Positions 17,474 through 25,978 of a stretch of DNA of 64,000 nt are shown one piece after another. Numbering within the stretch: the first letter of the stretch is position 1; the number at the start of each line of letters is the position of its first letter. The stretch is from the NCBI GenBank assembly GCA_045616125.1, contig JAZLGC010000092.1, forward strand, positions 1 to 64,000, in the 5' to 3' direction. This stretch comes from Treponema_I sp045616125. Its GTDB lineage: Bacteria; Spirochaetota; Spirochaetia; Treponematales; Treponemataceae. The notes under the pieces were generated by a model, which worked only from the letters and a program-made list of their open reading frames with translations, searched no databases and was not told the origin of the DNA. The position numbers were made by a program, and so were the translations under genes.

Positions 17474-17752
17474 GGCTATGTCCGTAAAAAGTGTTGCTGA
17501 ATGCTACACAACAACGAGGATTGGACAGAAATACCACAAATCGAGAGGAGGGACAGTACAGGCAAAAATTGTTGAAGCCCGGCGTTCATGCGGTAGCATG
17601 AACTATATATAGTTTCTACGCCGGGATTCACCAATAGCGACGTTATCGAGCGTTTTTGCATGTACTGGCAATCCGGTAGATTTGTGGAGTTTTGCTGAGA
17701 CCCTGAAACTAGTTCAGGGTGACTATAAGCAACACTTTTTACGGACATCGCC
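17474..17752 (+). mobile_element. MITE-like palindromic element, full copy 1 (279 bp)
   Basis: The ends are inverted repeats: left GGCTATGTCCGTAAAA followed by AGTGTTGCT, right AGCAACACTTTTTACGGACA followed by TCGCC. Internally there is a long imperfect inverted repeat around CCCGGCG and CGCCGGG (about 17579-17626) with a TATATATA-containing loop, and a short palindrome CCTGAAACTAGTTCAGG. It encodes no transposase. A second copy at 38436-38708 in the opposite orientation agrees at well over nine tenths of positions by eye. Open frames inside (such as 92 aa on the minus strand) are a by-product of conservation. It lies between two terminators, so insertion here is harmless. Confidence 0.8.
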
Positions 17753-17756
17753 AAAC

Positions 17757-17795
17757 AAAAAAGGGAGCATCACCAGTATTGTAATGCTCCCTTTG
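17757..17795 (-). terminator. intrinsic terminator after the group B hydrogenase gene
   Basis: On the minus strand GGGAGCAT (17791-17784) pairs with ATGCTCCC (17770-17763) and is followed by a run of six T. Confidence 0.8.
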
Positions 17796-17828
17796 TCTCA
17801 TGAAATATCAATTAATTTCATTGCTTTA

Positions 17829-19298
17829 TCAGCCTTCAGAACCTGCTTCAACATATTTCTTCAGCTGATTTGCAGCAATTTTTGGATTGGCAATAACTGA
17901 AGGACCAGCAATACAACCGCCTTCACATGACATTACCTCAACCATATTCGGTGTCTCTGGTGTTGCCGGAACTTCACCTGCTTGGATTTTTCCAAACTGC
18001 ATCAGCATTTTCATACCGTTTTTATCAAGACCATTGATAATTGCAGGACGCAGAATTGAAGGATCCTTGAGACGAACCTTAACGGCATTGGCTACACCAC
18101 CAGTAATTGCAAAATTACGACCACTGGCAGTAGGAGCTTTTTCACCTTCCGGGAGTTCTACCGCTACTTCCTGTCCGATATCGATTTCCTTGGCAATGAA
18201 CAGAGCTCCTATCTCTTCAACGCTCAGAACGTAATCCACATATTCATCTTTCATACCTTCGTTGCGTTTTGCAAGACATGGACCGATAAATACAGCTACA
18301 CAATCTTTATCTGCCTCTTTAGCAAGTTTTGCTGTGTAATGCATAGGGCTTCTGGTATCAGATACACAGGGATTGAGGGCCGGAACATGTTTACGTACTG
18401 CGGCCACATAGGCAGGACAGCAACTGGTGGTCATCAGTTTATCACCACGTTCCATACGTTCTACAAATTCGTGTGATTCCAGATCGGCACAGATATCTGC
18501 ACCTTTTGCAACTTCCATTGCACTGCTGAACCCAGCCTTTACCAAAGCTGATTCCAGCTGACCGCTTGATGCACGGAACTGAGCAGCAATAGCAGGAGCA
18601 TACATGGCTACAACTTTCTTGCCGCCAAGAATATGTTTCAGGACATCAATGAGCTGACTGCGGTCCATCATTGCACCGAAAGGACATTCACTCATACAAT
18701 GACCGCAAGCGATACATTTTTCGTAGTCAATGTGCTCACGTCCGCTGTCATCCTTACTGATGGCTCCAACAGGACAAGCTTCTTCGCATGGTACAGGAAT
18801 CTTAATAATGGCGTGATATGGGCAGTTCTGCATACACAGTCCACAGTTAACACATTTGTCTTCGGCAATATGTGCACGGCCATTTTCTACATTAATAGCT
18901 TTACGTCCACAGTTCATCATACAGGGACGTGCGTAACAAGCCTGGCAGGCATTTGTTACCATGTAATGTGATTTTACACAGGCATTACATGCATCATGGA
19001 GAACGGTCAGAATTTCTTCACCGGGTTTTTCACGGTTCAGAGCTTCCTGAACGTAATCAGCAAGACGTTTTTCATCATCGTAATCATCTACAGAACAGCC
19101 AAGACGGGCAATTACACGCTGACGGATAATTTCCCGGTCATGGTGTATACAGCAGTGGAAAGGCTGAGCACCGCGTGGCATCATCTGGCGTGGAATCAGG
19201 TGAACTCCTTCTTCCAATTTTCCTTCAAGCATAAGCTTGGCAAGGCGAACCAGAATTTCGCGCTTAATATTCGCGGTGTTGTTGTTGATGTTAAGCAT
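17829..19298 (-). CDS. [FeFe] hydrogenase, group B type
   Basis: 489 aa from the ATG at 19298 (GAGGAAAA upstream); it overlaps the ferredoxin-like stop by 8 bp. The N-terminal half is cysteine-rich, with ACNACVKS and CQACYARPCMMNCGR, then CVNCGLCMQNCP, CEEACP and CIACGHCMSECP as successive [4Fe-4S] sites. The H-cluster motifs are L1 TTSCCPAYV, L2 FIGPCLAKRNEG and L3 EVMSCEGGCIAGP. The L2 form (GPCLAK) and L3 ending fit the monomeric group B hydrogenases of anaerobes, not the bifurcating group A enzymes. It probably evolves or takes up H2 with ferredoxin. The small [2Fe-2S] protein upstream is its likely electron partner. Confidence 0.9.
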   Translation of the reverse strand: MLNINNNTANIKREILVRLAKLMLEGKLEEGVHLIPRQMMPRGAQPFHCCIHHDREIIRQRVIARLGCSVDDYDDEKRLADYVQEALNREKPGEEILTVLHDACNACVKSHYMVTNACQACYARPCMMNCGRKAINVENGRAHIAEDKCVNCGLCMQNCPYHAIIKIPVPCEEACPVGAISKDDSGREHIDYEKCIACGHCMSECPFGAMMDRSQLIDVLKHILGGKKVVAMYAPAIAAQFRASSGQLESALVKAGFSSAMEVAKGADICADLESHEFVERMERGDKLMTTSCCPAYVAAVRKHVPALNPCVSDTRSPMHYTAKLAKEADKDCVAVFIGPCLAKRNEGMKDEYVDYVLSVEEIGALFIAKEIDIGQEVAVELPEGEKAPTASGRNFAITGGVANAVKVRLKDPSILRPAIINGLDKNGMKMLMQFGKIQAGEVPATPETPNMVEVMSCEGGCIAGPSVIANPKIAANQLKKYVEAGSEG

Positions 19299-19554
19299 AT
19301 TTTTCCTCAAGTTTTGAAATTACGCTCTGTAAGGTAGCGCTTTCGATTATTTCATCATCAATCATAACAAAAGGAGCTTTTCCCTGCCCCACATCTTTTC
19401 CATTATGTTTGCACAATTCCATACAAGTGCGGCCTTCAATTTCAACCTTATCTTTCAGATGTTCAGGAAGCTGTTCAGGCAGCAGAAGCAGTTCAGATGC
19501 TCCCATAACGTAGCAGTGAGTTCCAGTACAGATAACAACTTTTGTTTTTTCCAT
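19291..19554 (-). CDS. [2Fe-2S] thioredoxin-like ferredoxin (NuoE C-terminal type)
   Basis: 87 aa. The four cluster cysteines are arranged ICTGTHCYVMG and then RTCMELC, the pattern of the C-terminal half of NuoE/HymA-type proteins. The N-terminal helical half of NuoE is absent. A strong ribosome-binding site (GGAGGAATACTC) precedes the ATG. The stop codon lies inside the hydrogenase gene, so the two are translationally coupled. A gap of 94 bp separates it from the phosphatase gene upstream, with a possible -10 (TAGAAT) in it, so this pair may also have its own promoter. Role: electron transfer to or from the group B hydrogenase. Confidence 0.85.
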   Translation of the reverse strand: MEKTKVVICTGTHCYVMGASELLLLPEQLPEHLKDKVEIEGRTCMELCKHNGKDVGQGKAPFVMIDDEIIESATLQSVISKLEEKYA

Positions 19555-19648
19555 GAGTATTCCTCCGATTGATGGCCCATTCTAGCGATTTTTTTTCAAA
19601 TAGAGAATAGGTTATAGATAAAAAAAGCACTAAATATGCTCAAAATTC

Positions 19649-20851
19649 TTAATAATAATGAATCTCCACTTCTTTCAGATATTTTTCCTGAAGAAGATTG
19701 GCGATTTTTTTTATAACGTTACGGCGGATTTCCAGTTCCACCGGCATGTTAGGATCCTGATGAGCCTCGTTAATCTTGGTTCCTACGGCAAAATGAATCC
19801 GGTCACTGTCAAGGAACATATCAACCATGCGAGTTGCAGCATTGGGTTTAAGATTTTCAGTATGCGCACCATTTTCCAGCAGTTCCGATACTTTACCCAT
19901 GGTTATGATACCTTCGGTAATCATATCAGCGCCTTCCATTTCCGAAATTGGAGGAACGGTAGGATCAAAGTCTTTCAGATTAACGGTTACCGGTCTTCCC
20001 AGTTCCCGACTGATGATATTTGCTGTCGTTCCACCACAGATAATCTTCCGGCCATCAAATGTTTCAAAAAGATGAGCATATTCTGCATCAGCTTCCTTGA
20101 AAACAGGCGGTCCTGTAAGAACCAGCATATCCCGGGGATTCCGGAAATATACTACGCCACAGGTTATATCATCTTTAGGCTTAAAGGCATCGTGACTGGA
20201 TGCCTGCTGCACTACTTTCCGGGCCAACTCCCGTGCACTGATTGTTGGATCATTATCAATGCATTCAAGAATGAAAGCCTGAACATTGAGCCATCCCCAT
20301 CCGAAAGGATAGGTATTGCTTCCCATACCAGACTGTGTAACTCCATCACTGAAGAAAACAAGACGATCGCCAGGCCGGGCAGCATAAGTTGAGTAATTCA
20401 GAAACGCATCAATACGTGGTGCTGTTTTTTTGTTCTTCCGGTGAAGTTCGGTAATTTCCTTAATCGGTTCAACTACCGTATTCTGACGAATAAGAACATA
20501 CGGCGGATTATCATATTCCATGATGCGGACCATGGCACTGGGTTCAATATCAACAAGAGTAAATGTTGCATAACTGATACCACGTTCCTTATCAACCGGC
20601 AGCGTATTCATGATGATTTCAGCAGCACGTTTGATAGGAATATCAGCAGCAATAAACTGCGTTGCCATAGTTGCTGTAAGGGTTGCAAGAACACCGGCTT
20701 TAATACCGCTTCCCAGTCCATCCGACAGAGCCGTAATTACACGACCATCGGCCGGATTTTTCTGAGACATAAACATGTCACCGGGAGCCTGCATCTTGTG
20801 CTTACAGTACTGGAAATATCCTACTTCGATAAAAGTATTATCCATTGCCAT
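19649..20851 (-). CDS. SpoIIE-family PP2C phosphatase linked to sensory hydrogenase
   Basis: 400 aa. The start carries the PP2C/SpoIIE metal site in ITALSDGLGSGIKAGVLA, and a second aspartate motif is in RLVFFSDGVTQSGMG; residues 150-230 complete the phosphatase fold. The C-terminal half (residues 250-400) is the extension seen in phosphatases encoded next to group C [FeFe] hydrogenases. The gene starts 5 bp after the sensory hydrogenase stop. In related clusters a PAS-containing group C hydrogenase, a phosphatase and ferredoxins form a proposed H2-sensing pathway acting on gene expression. No cognate kinase or anti-sigma gene is visible in this window. Confidence 0.85.
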   Translation of the reverse strand: MAMDNTFIEVGYFQYCKHKMQAPGDMFMSQKNPADGRVITALSDGLGSGIKAGVLATLTATMATQFIAADIPIKRAAEIIMNTLPVDKERGISYATFTLVDIEPSAMVRIMEYDNPPYVLIRQNTVVEPIKEITELHRKNKKTAPRIDAFLNYSTYAARPGDRLVFFSDGVTQSGMGSNTYPFGWGWLNVQAFILECIDNDPTISARELARKVVQQASSHDAFKPKDDITCGVVYFRNPRDMLVLTGPPVFKEADAEYAHLFETFDGRKIICGGTTANIISRELGRPVTVNLKDFDPTVPPISEMEGADMITEGIITMGKVSELLENGAHTENLKPNAATRMVDMFLDSDRIHFAVGTKINEAHQDPNMPVELEIRRNVIKKIANLLQEKYLKEVEIHYY

Positions 20852-20856
20852 AACCG

Positions 20857-22641
20857 TTACCTGCCGGAATCCTCATCATCACCGGCAAAAGACTCGATGA
20901 TGCTGTTAAGGATTGATTCTGTTTCTGCTGCGTTTTCTCCCAGCAGGAATGCAATCTTCTGTACTACAGACAGATTTTTGTCGATTACTTTCTTTGCCTG
21001 ATTGATGATGCGGTTACGCTGTACCTGAGGAGCAGTAATGTCTTCTACTACACCACCGGCACACTCATTCTTTTCAATGGCAAATACGGTTACATGATAG
21101 ATTTTCTTGCCATTACGGAACTCGCGTTCAATAACATCAGGGCCATTGGCTGAGATAACATCGGTAAAGAACCGTGCCATATCTGAAATTTTGCGGAGAT
21201 CAGCTCCTTCAAGACCAGGGAGGGCTTCAAACATCTCTTCTACATCGGGCCCCATAAGAGCAGCGAAGTTCCTGTTACAGTCAACAATGTTCAAGTCTTT
21301 ATCAGCAATAACAACACCGCTGGGAATTGACCGCATAAGAGCATTTGCTTTTTTCTGGGCAAGTTTTCTCATGTACGAAACACACATGGTCTTTTCTGCA
21401 TGTTTATCAAGCATGGCACAGGCAAATGAGCGGCAGGTGTCGTACCCACAGCAGGCGCAGTTCAACTCATCTTCAAGGGTGTATTTACCAACAGACTTCA
21501 GAGCAGAACGGATTTCTTCCTCGCTGTAATGTGTTTCAGAAGCAGGATCAACCGGAAGCGTTCCCGTTAAGTCGGGTTTCATTTCAAGAAGAGCAGGATT
21601 CAGAATTTTGTCGGCATTTTTGGCATAATCAAAAATCGCAATGCTTTTAGCAGCAGTTGAGCCCAGTTTGGAAGCACTTGGGCCGTTGATACATCCACCC
21701 GGACAACTCAAAAATTCGATGAATACCGGAGTTGTAATTTCTTTTGGATTCAGATCGGCAAACACCGGACCGATACGGTAAATTCCTGAATAGTTGAACA
21801 TACGGACATCGTCAAGGCCTTCGTACATTGCAACAGCCTGACCCATACCACCTTCTACCGGATACAGAGAACTTTTTGCGGCACGATGCGGAATGAATTC
21901 TTCATGAAGGGCGCCTGATTCGTACTGTTTTCTGATGGCACTGGGGCGCATTTCAGGCTTTGCAGTCTGCTCCTCCAGCTGATTCATCCATTTCCGTAAA
22001 TCAGAGAAAGTAATGGCAGCATCAATCTCGTTAAAAACATCGGATTCCCGTTTCTTTGCAATACAGGGGCCGATAAAAACAACACCGATGTCATCACCAT
22101 ACATTTTCTTCAGATACCGGGCATGAGCCATCAACGGAGAAGCAGTATCACAGATATAGGGAGCATATTCAGGATGCTGCTGCTTGATGTATTCAACGGC
22201 AGCGGGACAAGCAGAAGACAGGAACAGCTTCTGTTCAATTTCTCCGGCAGCAGAAGCACGCAGCATGTGAGCAGTTTCATGAGTTACAAGATCTGCACCA
22301 ATGGCAGTTTCAGACACACCGGAAAAACCAAGAGCTTTCAAAATGCCGACAAGGACTTCCACCGGGTAGTCAGGAAATTCACTGGCAAATGATGGAGCAA
22401 GCGATGCAATAACTTTCTGCTTAACATTCAGCAGCTGTTTGGTGCGGCTTAAATCGTCACGAATATGTTTTGCATGAGAAGGACAGTTAATTACACAGTT
22501 ACCGCATAATACGCAAAGCTGCGGAACAACCATGGCATGTCCGCCTTCAACGCGGATGGCCTTGCAGGGACAATTGCGGACACATTTATAACAATCCTGA
22601 CATTCAGTCTGTTCGGTATAAATCGGATAAAGAAAATTCAT
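20857..22641 (-). CDS. hydS: sensory [FeFe] hydrogenase, group C, with PAS domain
   Basis: 594 aa. Two [4Fe-4S] sites come first: CQDCYKCVRNCPC and CVLCGNCVINCP. The H-cluster domain has L1 LSSACPAAV, L2 FIGPCIAKKRE and L3 EFLSCPGGCINGP; replacement of the usual TSCCP by SSACP is characteristic of the putative H2-sensing group C. A further Fe-S motif, CACCGYDTCRSFACAM with a later cysteine at KTMC, lies near residues 405-430. A PAS domain (residues about 445-560: SIPSGVVIADKDLNIVDCNR) follows, then a short coil. It has no kinase domain, so the signal must pass to a partner, most simply the SpoIIE phosphatase 5 bp downstream. AGGATTT precedes the ATG. Confidence 0.9.
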   Translation of the reverse strand: MNFLYPIYTEQTECQDCYKCVRNCPCKAIRVEGGHAMVVPQLCVLCGNCVINCPSHAKHIRDDLSRTKQLLNVKQKVIASLAPSFASEFPDYPVEVLVGILKALGFSGVSETAIGADLVTHETAHMLRASAAGEIEQKLFLSSACPAAVEYIKQQHPEYAPYICDTASPLMAHARYLKKMYGDDIGVVFIGPCIAKKRESDVFNEIDAAITFSDLRKWMNQLEEQTAKPEMRPSAIRKQYESGALHEEFIPHRAAKSSLYPVEGGMGQAVAMYEGLDDVRMFNYSGIYRIGPVFADLNPKEITTPVFIEFLSCPGGCINGPSASKLGSTAAKSIAIFDYAKNADKILNPALLEMKPDLTGTLPVDPASETHYSEEEIRSALKSVGKYTLEDELNCACCGYDTCRSFACAMLDKHAEKTMCVSYMRKLAQKKANALMRSIPSGVVIADKDLNIVDCNRNFAALMGPDVEEMFEALPGLEGADLRKISDMARFFTDVISANGPDVIEREFRNGKKIYHVTVFAIEKNECAGGVVEDITAPQVQRNRIINQAKKVIDKNLSVVQKIAFLLGENAAETESILNSIIESFAGDDEDSGR

Positions 22642-22653
22642 ATGAAATCCTAT

Positions 22654-22893
22654 TTACAATCCCAGTTCATGGCGAAGAATCAGTTCAAGACCAGCAGGCT
22701 CAACCTGGGTAAACATCTTTCCGTTGATTTTTACGTTAGGACCGCCTTTGCATTCATTTTCGCATAGACATCCCTTAATACGAACCTGATCACATAATCC
22801 ATGTTCTTCAACAAATTTCTGAATAAATGCAGCATTCAGACTGTTTCCCCGGCTAAAGCAGGAACTGCCCATGCAGATGGTTATTTCTGTCAC
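22654..22893 (-). CDS. [2Fe-2S] thioredoxin-like ferredoxin, GTG start
   Basis: 79 aa. Cysteines occur as ICMGSSCFSRG and GCLCENECKGG, the NuoE-type [2Fe-2S] pattern. The start codon is GTG at 22893, supported by AAGAGG about eight bases upstream and by the absence of an earlier ATG. The gene heads the hydrogenase cluster, ending 12 bp before the sensory hydrogenase ATG. It probably supplies electrons to that protein. Confidence 0.82.
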   Translation of the reverse strand: MTEITICMGSSCFSRGNSLNAAFIQKFVEEHGLCDQVRIKGCLCENECKGGPNVKINGKMFTQVEPAGLELILRHELGL

Positions 22894-22943
22894 TTTTTTT
22901 TGCCTCTTACTAACAGCGTTTTTTGTGATTTCATTCTACCATG

Positions 22944-22980
22944 AAAAAAGGCAGCGGTGAAAAAAATCCGCTGCCTTTTT
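22944..22980. terminator. bidirectional terminator between cyclase and hydrogenase operons
   Basis: AAAAAAGGCAGCGG (22944-22957) pairs with CCGCTGCCTTTTT (22968-22980). It mainly serves the cyclase gene on the minus strand. Confidence 0.85.
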
Positions 22981-23011
22981 GATAAATTTTTAGCGATATA
23001 AATTCCAGCTG

Positions 23012-25858
23012 TTATTTACTGGTCATGTTGACTACACCATCCCACTCATCAGGAACGCCATTGGCCAGATTTGTGGCACACCGTTCAGCGAAAACGCTGG
23101 CAGCTTCATCTGACGGATACAGGGCAGTAGCCTGGTCAAAAAACTCTTTACCCTTTGCAAAGTCTTTTGCCAAATAGCAGTCCAGACCTTTATGAAACAA
23201 GTCAACACTTTCAATTAATGCAGGATCCAGCTCAGATTTAACACCCAGAATATTGACAAGCTGGACAGGAGTATTAATACCTACTACACGGACACGGTCG
23301 AATCTGCGGCCCAGAAGAACTCCTTCGTGTTCCCCGCTGTTGGCTCCATTCCAGGTAGCTTCAGAAACCAGAATCCAGCTGTGGTACACTTTGTTTACAC
23401 CTTCAAGGCGAGCAGCAAGGTTTACCGCATTACCCATCATGGTATAGTTCATTTTTGCGTCAGTACCCATGTTACCGACAACCATGTCACCGGTATTCAA
23501 GCCAATACGGGTATATACCGGGGTTGGAATAATACCGGCAGCCAGCATCTCAGTATTGAAATCGGCCTCTGCCTGCTTCATGCGGACTGCAGAAATAGCC
23601 GCACGCCAGGCATGATCTTCAAAACTGATAGGCGCACCAAAAAAGGCAATAATTGCGTCTCCTTCGTATTTATCAATGGTTCCGCCGTTTTCAAGAATAA
23701 TGTCACTTAAGCGGGTAAGATATTTATTGAGGAAACTTACCAGCTGAGTAGGCGTTACTTTTTCTGACAGAGTTGAGAAACTGCGGATATCAGTGAACAT
23801 GGCAGTAAGATATTTTTCTTCACCACCAAGAGAAAGTTTACTTGGATCCTTGATGATTTCATCGATAACTGCAGGAGAAAGGTACGTACCGAAAGCCTGA
23901 CGGATAAAACCTTTCTCTTTTGCAGTTTTGGCAAACCTGAGAGCAACCTGACCGATAGCACCGACAACCATGATAATTGCCCCGGCTACAACTTCGATAT
24001 AGATCTGAGTTGTCACAAAAAGCGCAACTATGATGGCAAGGAAAGCAACCAAACCGATGAAATACGACATATTCTGAGCAAACATGCCGGTTGAACGGAA
24101 ACTTATCGTAATAAGAATAAGAAGCAGCGATGCAATTACGATGCCATAATACCAGGGTGTTGGTGTTATGAAGTCCTGATTCATGATGGTATTATAAACA
24201 TTGGCATGGGTACCGATGTTGGGGAATCCTGTTTCAAAAGGAGTGTTACCTAAATCGGTAGAGCCTGTTGCAGTATGACCGATGATGCAGAATGCACCGG
24301 AAAATTTGCGGGACAGGTAATCATCCGCATTATAGTATGATTCAACGGCATCACGATACGCTGAATACAAAGCAACAAAACCTGCCCGTTCGTTGGTACA
24401 ACGGGTAACTTCTGCCGGATTATGAGCATATTTTTCCATACGGGTATCCCAGTAATCCATAATTTCCTGCTGATAATTCATATCCGAAAGCTGCATACAT
24501 TTATTGAAAAATGATTTTCGCCCTTCAAAATAAACGTCAAAATCAGGATCATCAATGGTAGAACCACTGGTCCGGTTGAACAGTTTTTCCCGCGTTTTTT
24601 CCAGAGAGTCATATTCCTTAACCAGTTTCTTTGCCTCTTTCACGTATGCAGGTGATGCTCTGTTTATTGCAACACCATACGTATCCGTCAGTTTCTGCAG
24701 CCAGCCGATAAGATAATCCTCCAGATCATCAAGGCGTACCAGATCATAAGCAGAAACAATGGTATAACTGTCAAGGAATTTGTTCTGCGTCCAGTTAATT
24801 ACAACGTTACCATCCTTATCGAGAGGAATAACCATATCTTTGATTTCTTCCTGCCCATCAGCGTTGACAATATGTGCATCTTTCAAGGTCAGTCGGGCTT
24901 TTTCCCGAATAATCCTTGTTGGCTGCAATTCACTGAGCATGGGAGCAAAAGTAAGCTGACCAACATATCCATCATTATGATCATAAAACAGTTTAACCCG
25001 CCGGCGTACACCATCATCATCAAGCCATACATTACAGTAGCCAAATCCGGCTGCAGCCTCTACCATACTCTGCAATGCCGGAGCAAAACCTCGCCGACCG
25101 ACTGTACGCTTGTTGAAGAAATAATTGGATTCTCTTGCAATATACCCACCGTCATCCGAAACATTCTTAATCAGCTTATTATTCGTTATCCACTGATCAT
25201 ACTCTTCAGTAATCCGGACACCAAGATCCTGCATATTGGAACCAAGCCAGGAATCACCAAAAAAACGAAGCGATTTTGCAAAGTACATATCGTTGTCCCG
25301 GATAACAGAACCTGCTACATCTTCATAAAATGCATCAAATTCTGCAGGAATGTAATCTTCGTACAGTTCGATTCCAAGATCCAGGATTTCATCATCAGTC
25401 AATCCATATGACTGCGGGTCTGCCATTCGTTCCAGAAGTTCGCCCAAATATCCACTGACATTATCCCCTGCTTCTGCAACCATTCCAGGAAGCTGTTTTT
25501 CAACATCGCGGTTCAACCCTTTTACCGAAGCAGTGGGATACTCAATATCGAATACAACCTTTCGTGCGCCAAGTTCCCTCATTCGCATTATGACATCGCC
25601 AAGAATATCGCGGGGCCAGGGAAACTGACCAACATTTTCTGTAGCATCGTCATCAATGGCAACCATAACGACATCAGTCCGCTCAACCGGAGCCTTTTTT
25701 ACCTTCATAAGAGAGTCAAAGGCATTGTACTCAAGGTTGGTAAATGCGCCGGCTGCTGTCAGCAGAGTAATCACCAGAATAGTTACCAGAACAATCAGGT
25801 ATTCCCGGTGAAACCACGGCACTTTTTTTGCTAATTCTTCATGGGAAAAAACATTCAT
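23012..25858 (-). CDS. CHASE2-domain adenylate/guanylate cyclase, class III
   Basis: 948 aa from the ATG at 25858. A first membrane segment (REYLIVLVTILVITLLTAAG, residues about 19-38) is followed by an extracytoplasmic CHASE2 sensor (VVMVAIDDDATENVGQFPWP and VVFDIEYPT), unusually extended by an inserted helical stretch. Three membrane segments follow near residues 605-690. The class III cyclase domain lies at about 725-905: AMFTDIRSFSTLSE has the first metal aspartate, KYEGDAIIAFFGAP the second, and YTMMGNAVNLAARLEG the transition-state region. A C-terminal tail with TPR-like character ends the protein. TATAAT lies seven bases upstream of the ATG with no Shine-Dalgarno, so the message may be leaderless. 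Substrate ATP is likely but not proven. Confidence 0.88.
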   Translation of the reverse strand: MNVFSHEELAKKVPWFHREYLIVLVTILVITLLTAAGAFTNLEYNAFDSLMKVKKAPVERTDVVMVAIDDDATENVGQFPWPRDILGDVIMRMRELGARKVVFDIEYPTASVKGLNRDVEKQLPGMVAEAGDNVSGYLGELLERMADPQSYGLTDDEILDLGIELYEDYIPAEFDAFYEDVAGSVIRDNDMYFAKSLRFFGDSWLGSNMQDLGVRITEEYDQWITNNKLIKNVSDDGGYIARESNYFFNKRTVGRRGFAPALQSMVEAAAGFGYCNVWLDDDGVRRRVKLFYDHNDGYVGQLTFAPMLSELQPTRIIREKARLTLKDAHIVNADGQEEIKDMVIPLDKDGNVVINWTQNKFLDSYTIVSAYDLVRLDDLEDYLIGWLQKLTDTYGVAINRASPAYVKEAKKLVKEYDSLEKTREKLFNRTSGSTIDDPDFDVYFEGRKSFFNKCMQLSDMNYQQEIMDYWDTRMEKYAHNPAEVTRCTNERAGFVALYSAYRDAVESYYNADDYLSRKFSGAFCIIGHTATGSTDLGNTPFETGFPNIGTHANVYNTIMNQDFITPTPWYYGIVIASLLLILITISFRSTGMFAQNMSYFIGLVAFLAIIVALFVTTQIYIEVVAGAIIMVVGAIGQVALRFAKTAKEKGFIRQAFGTYLSPAVIDEIIKDPSKLSLGGEEKYLTAMFTDIRSFSTLSEKVTPTQLVSFLNKYLTRLSDIILENGGTIDKYEGDAIIAFFGAPISFEDHAWRAAISAVRMKQAEADFNTEMLAAGIIPTPVYTRIGLNTGDMVVGNMGTDAKMNYTMMGNAVNLAARLEGVNKVYHSWILVSEATWNGANSGEHEGVLLGRRFDRVRVVGINTPVQLVNILGVKSELDPALIESVDLFHKGLDCYLAKDFAKGKEFFDQATALYPSDEAASVFAERCATNLANGVPDEWDGVVNMTSK

Positions 25859-25865
25859 GGCATCT

Positions 25866-25871
25866 ATTATA
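25866..25871 (-). promoter_or_regulatory. -10 box of the CHASE2 cyclase, leaderless arrangement
   Basis: A perfect TATAAT on the minus strand, then seven bases (AGATGCC), then ATG. Confidence 0.5.
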
Positions 25872-25897
25872 ACGCACTTTAGTGATATACTTATCAT

Positions 25898-25927
25898 TTG
25901 AAGGAATAATACCCGTCTTCTCATAAT
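25898..25927 (+). promoter_or_regulatory. promoter of beta-mannosidase
   Basis: TTGAAG (25898-25903), 18 bp, CATAAT (25922-25927). The transcript would begin about 45 bases upstream of the ATG at 25979. Confidence 0.45.
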
Positions 25928-25978
25928 ATTTTCTTGAGAAATTATTCCGTATTTCTGATTTTTACAGAGGATGCAATA

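Noticed and set aside
17476..17754. 92-aa open frame on the minus strand (and its 98-aa counterpart at 38410-38706) with nearly the same sequence
   Set aside because: Both lie wholly inside copies of the palindromic MITE-like element, contain the HPELVSGS translation of a palindromic repeat, lack ribosome-binding sites, and owe their similarity to the DNA element.
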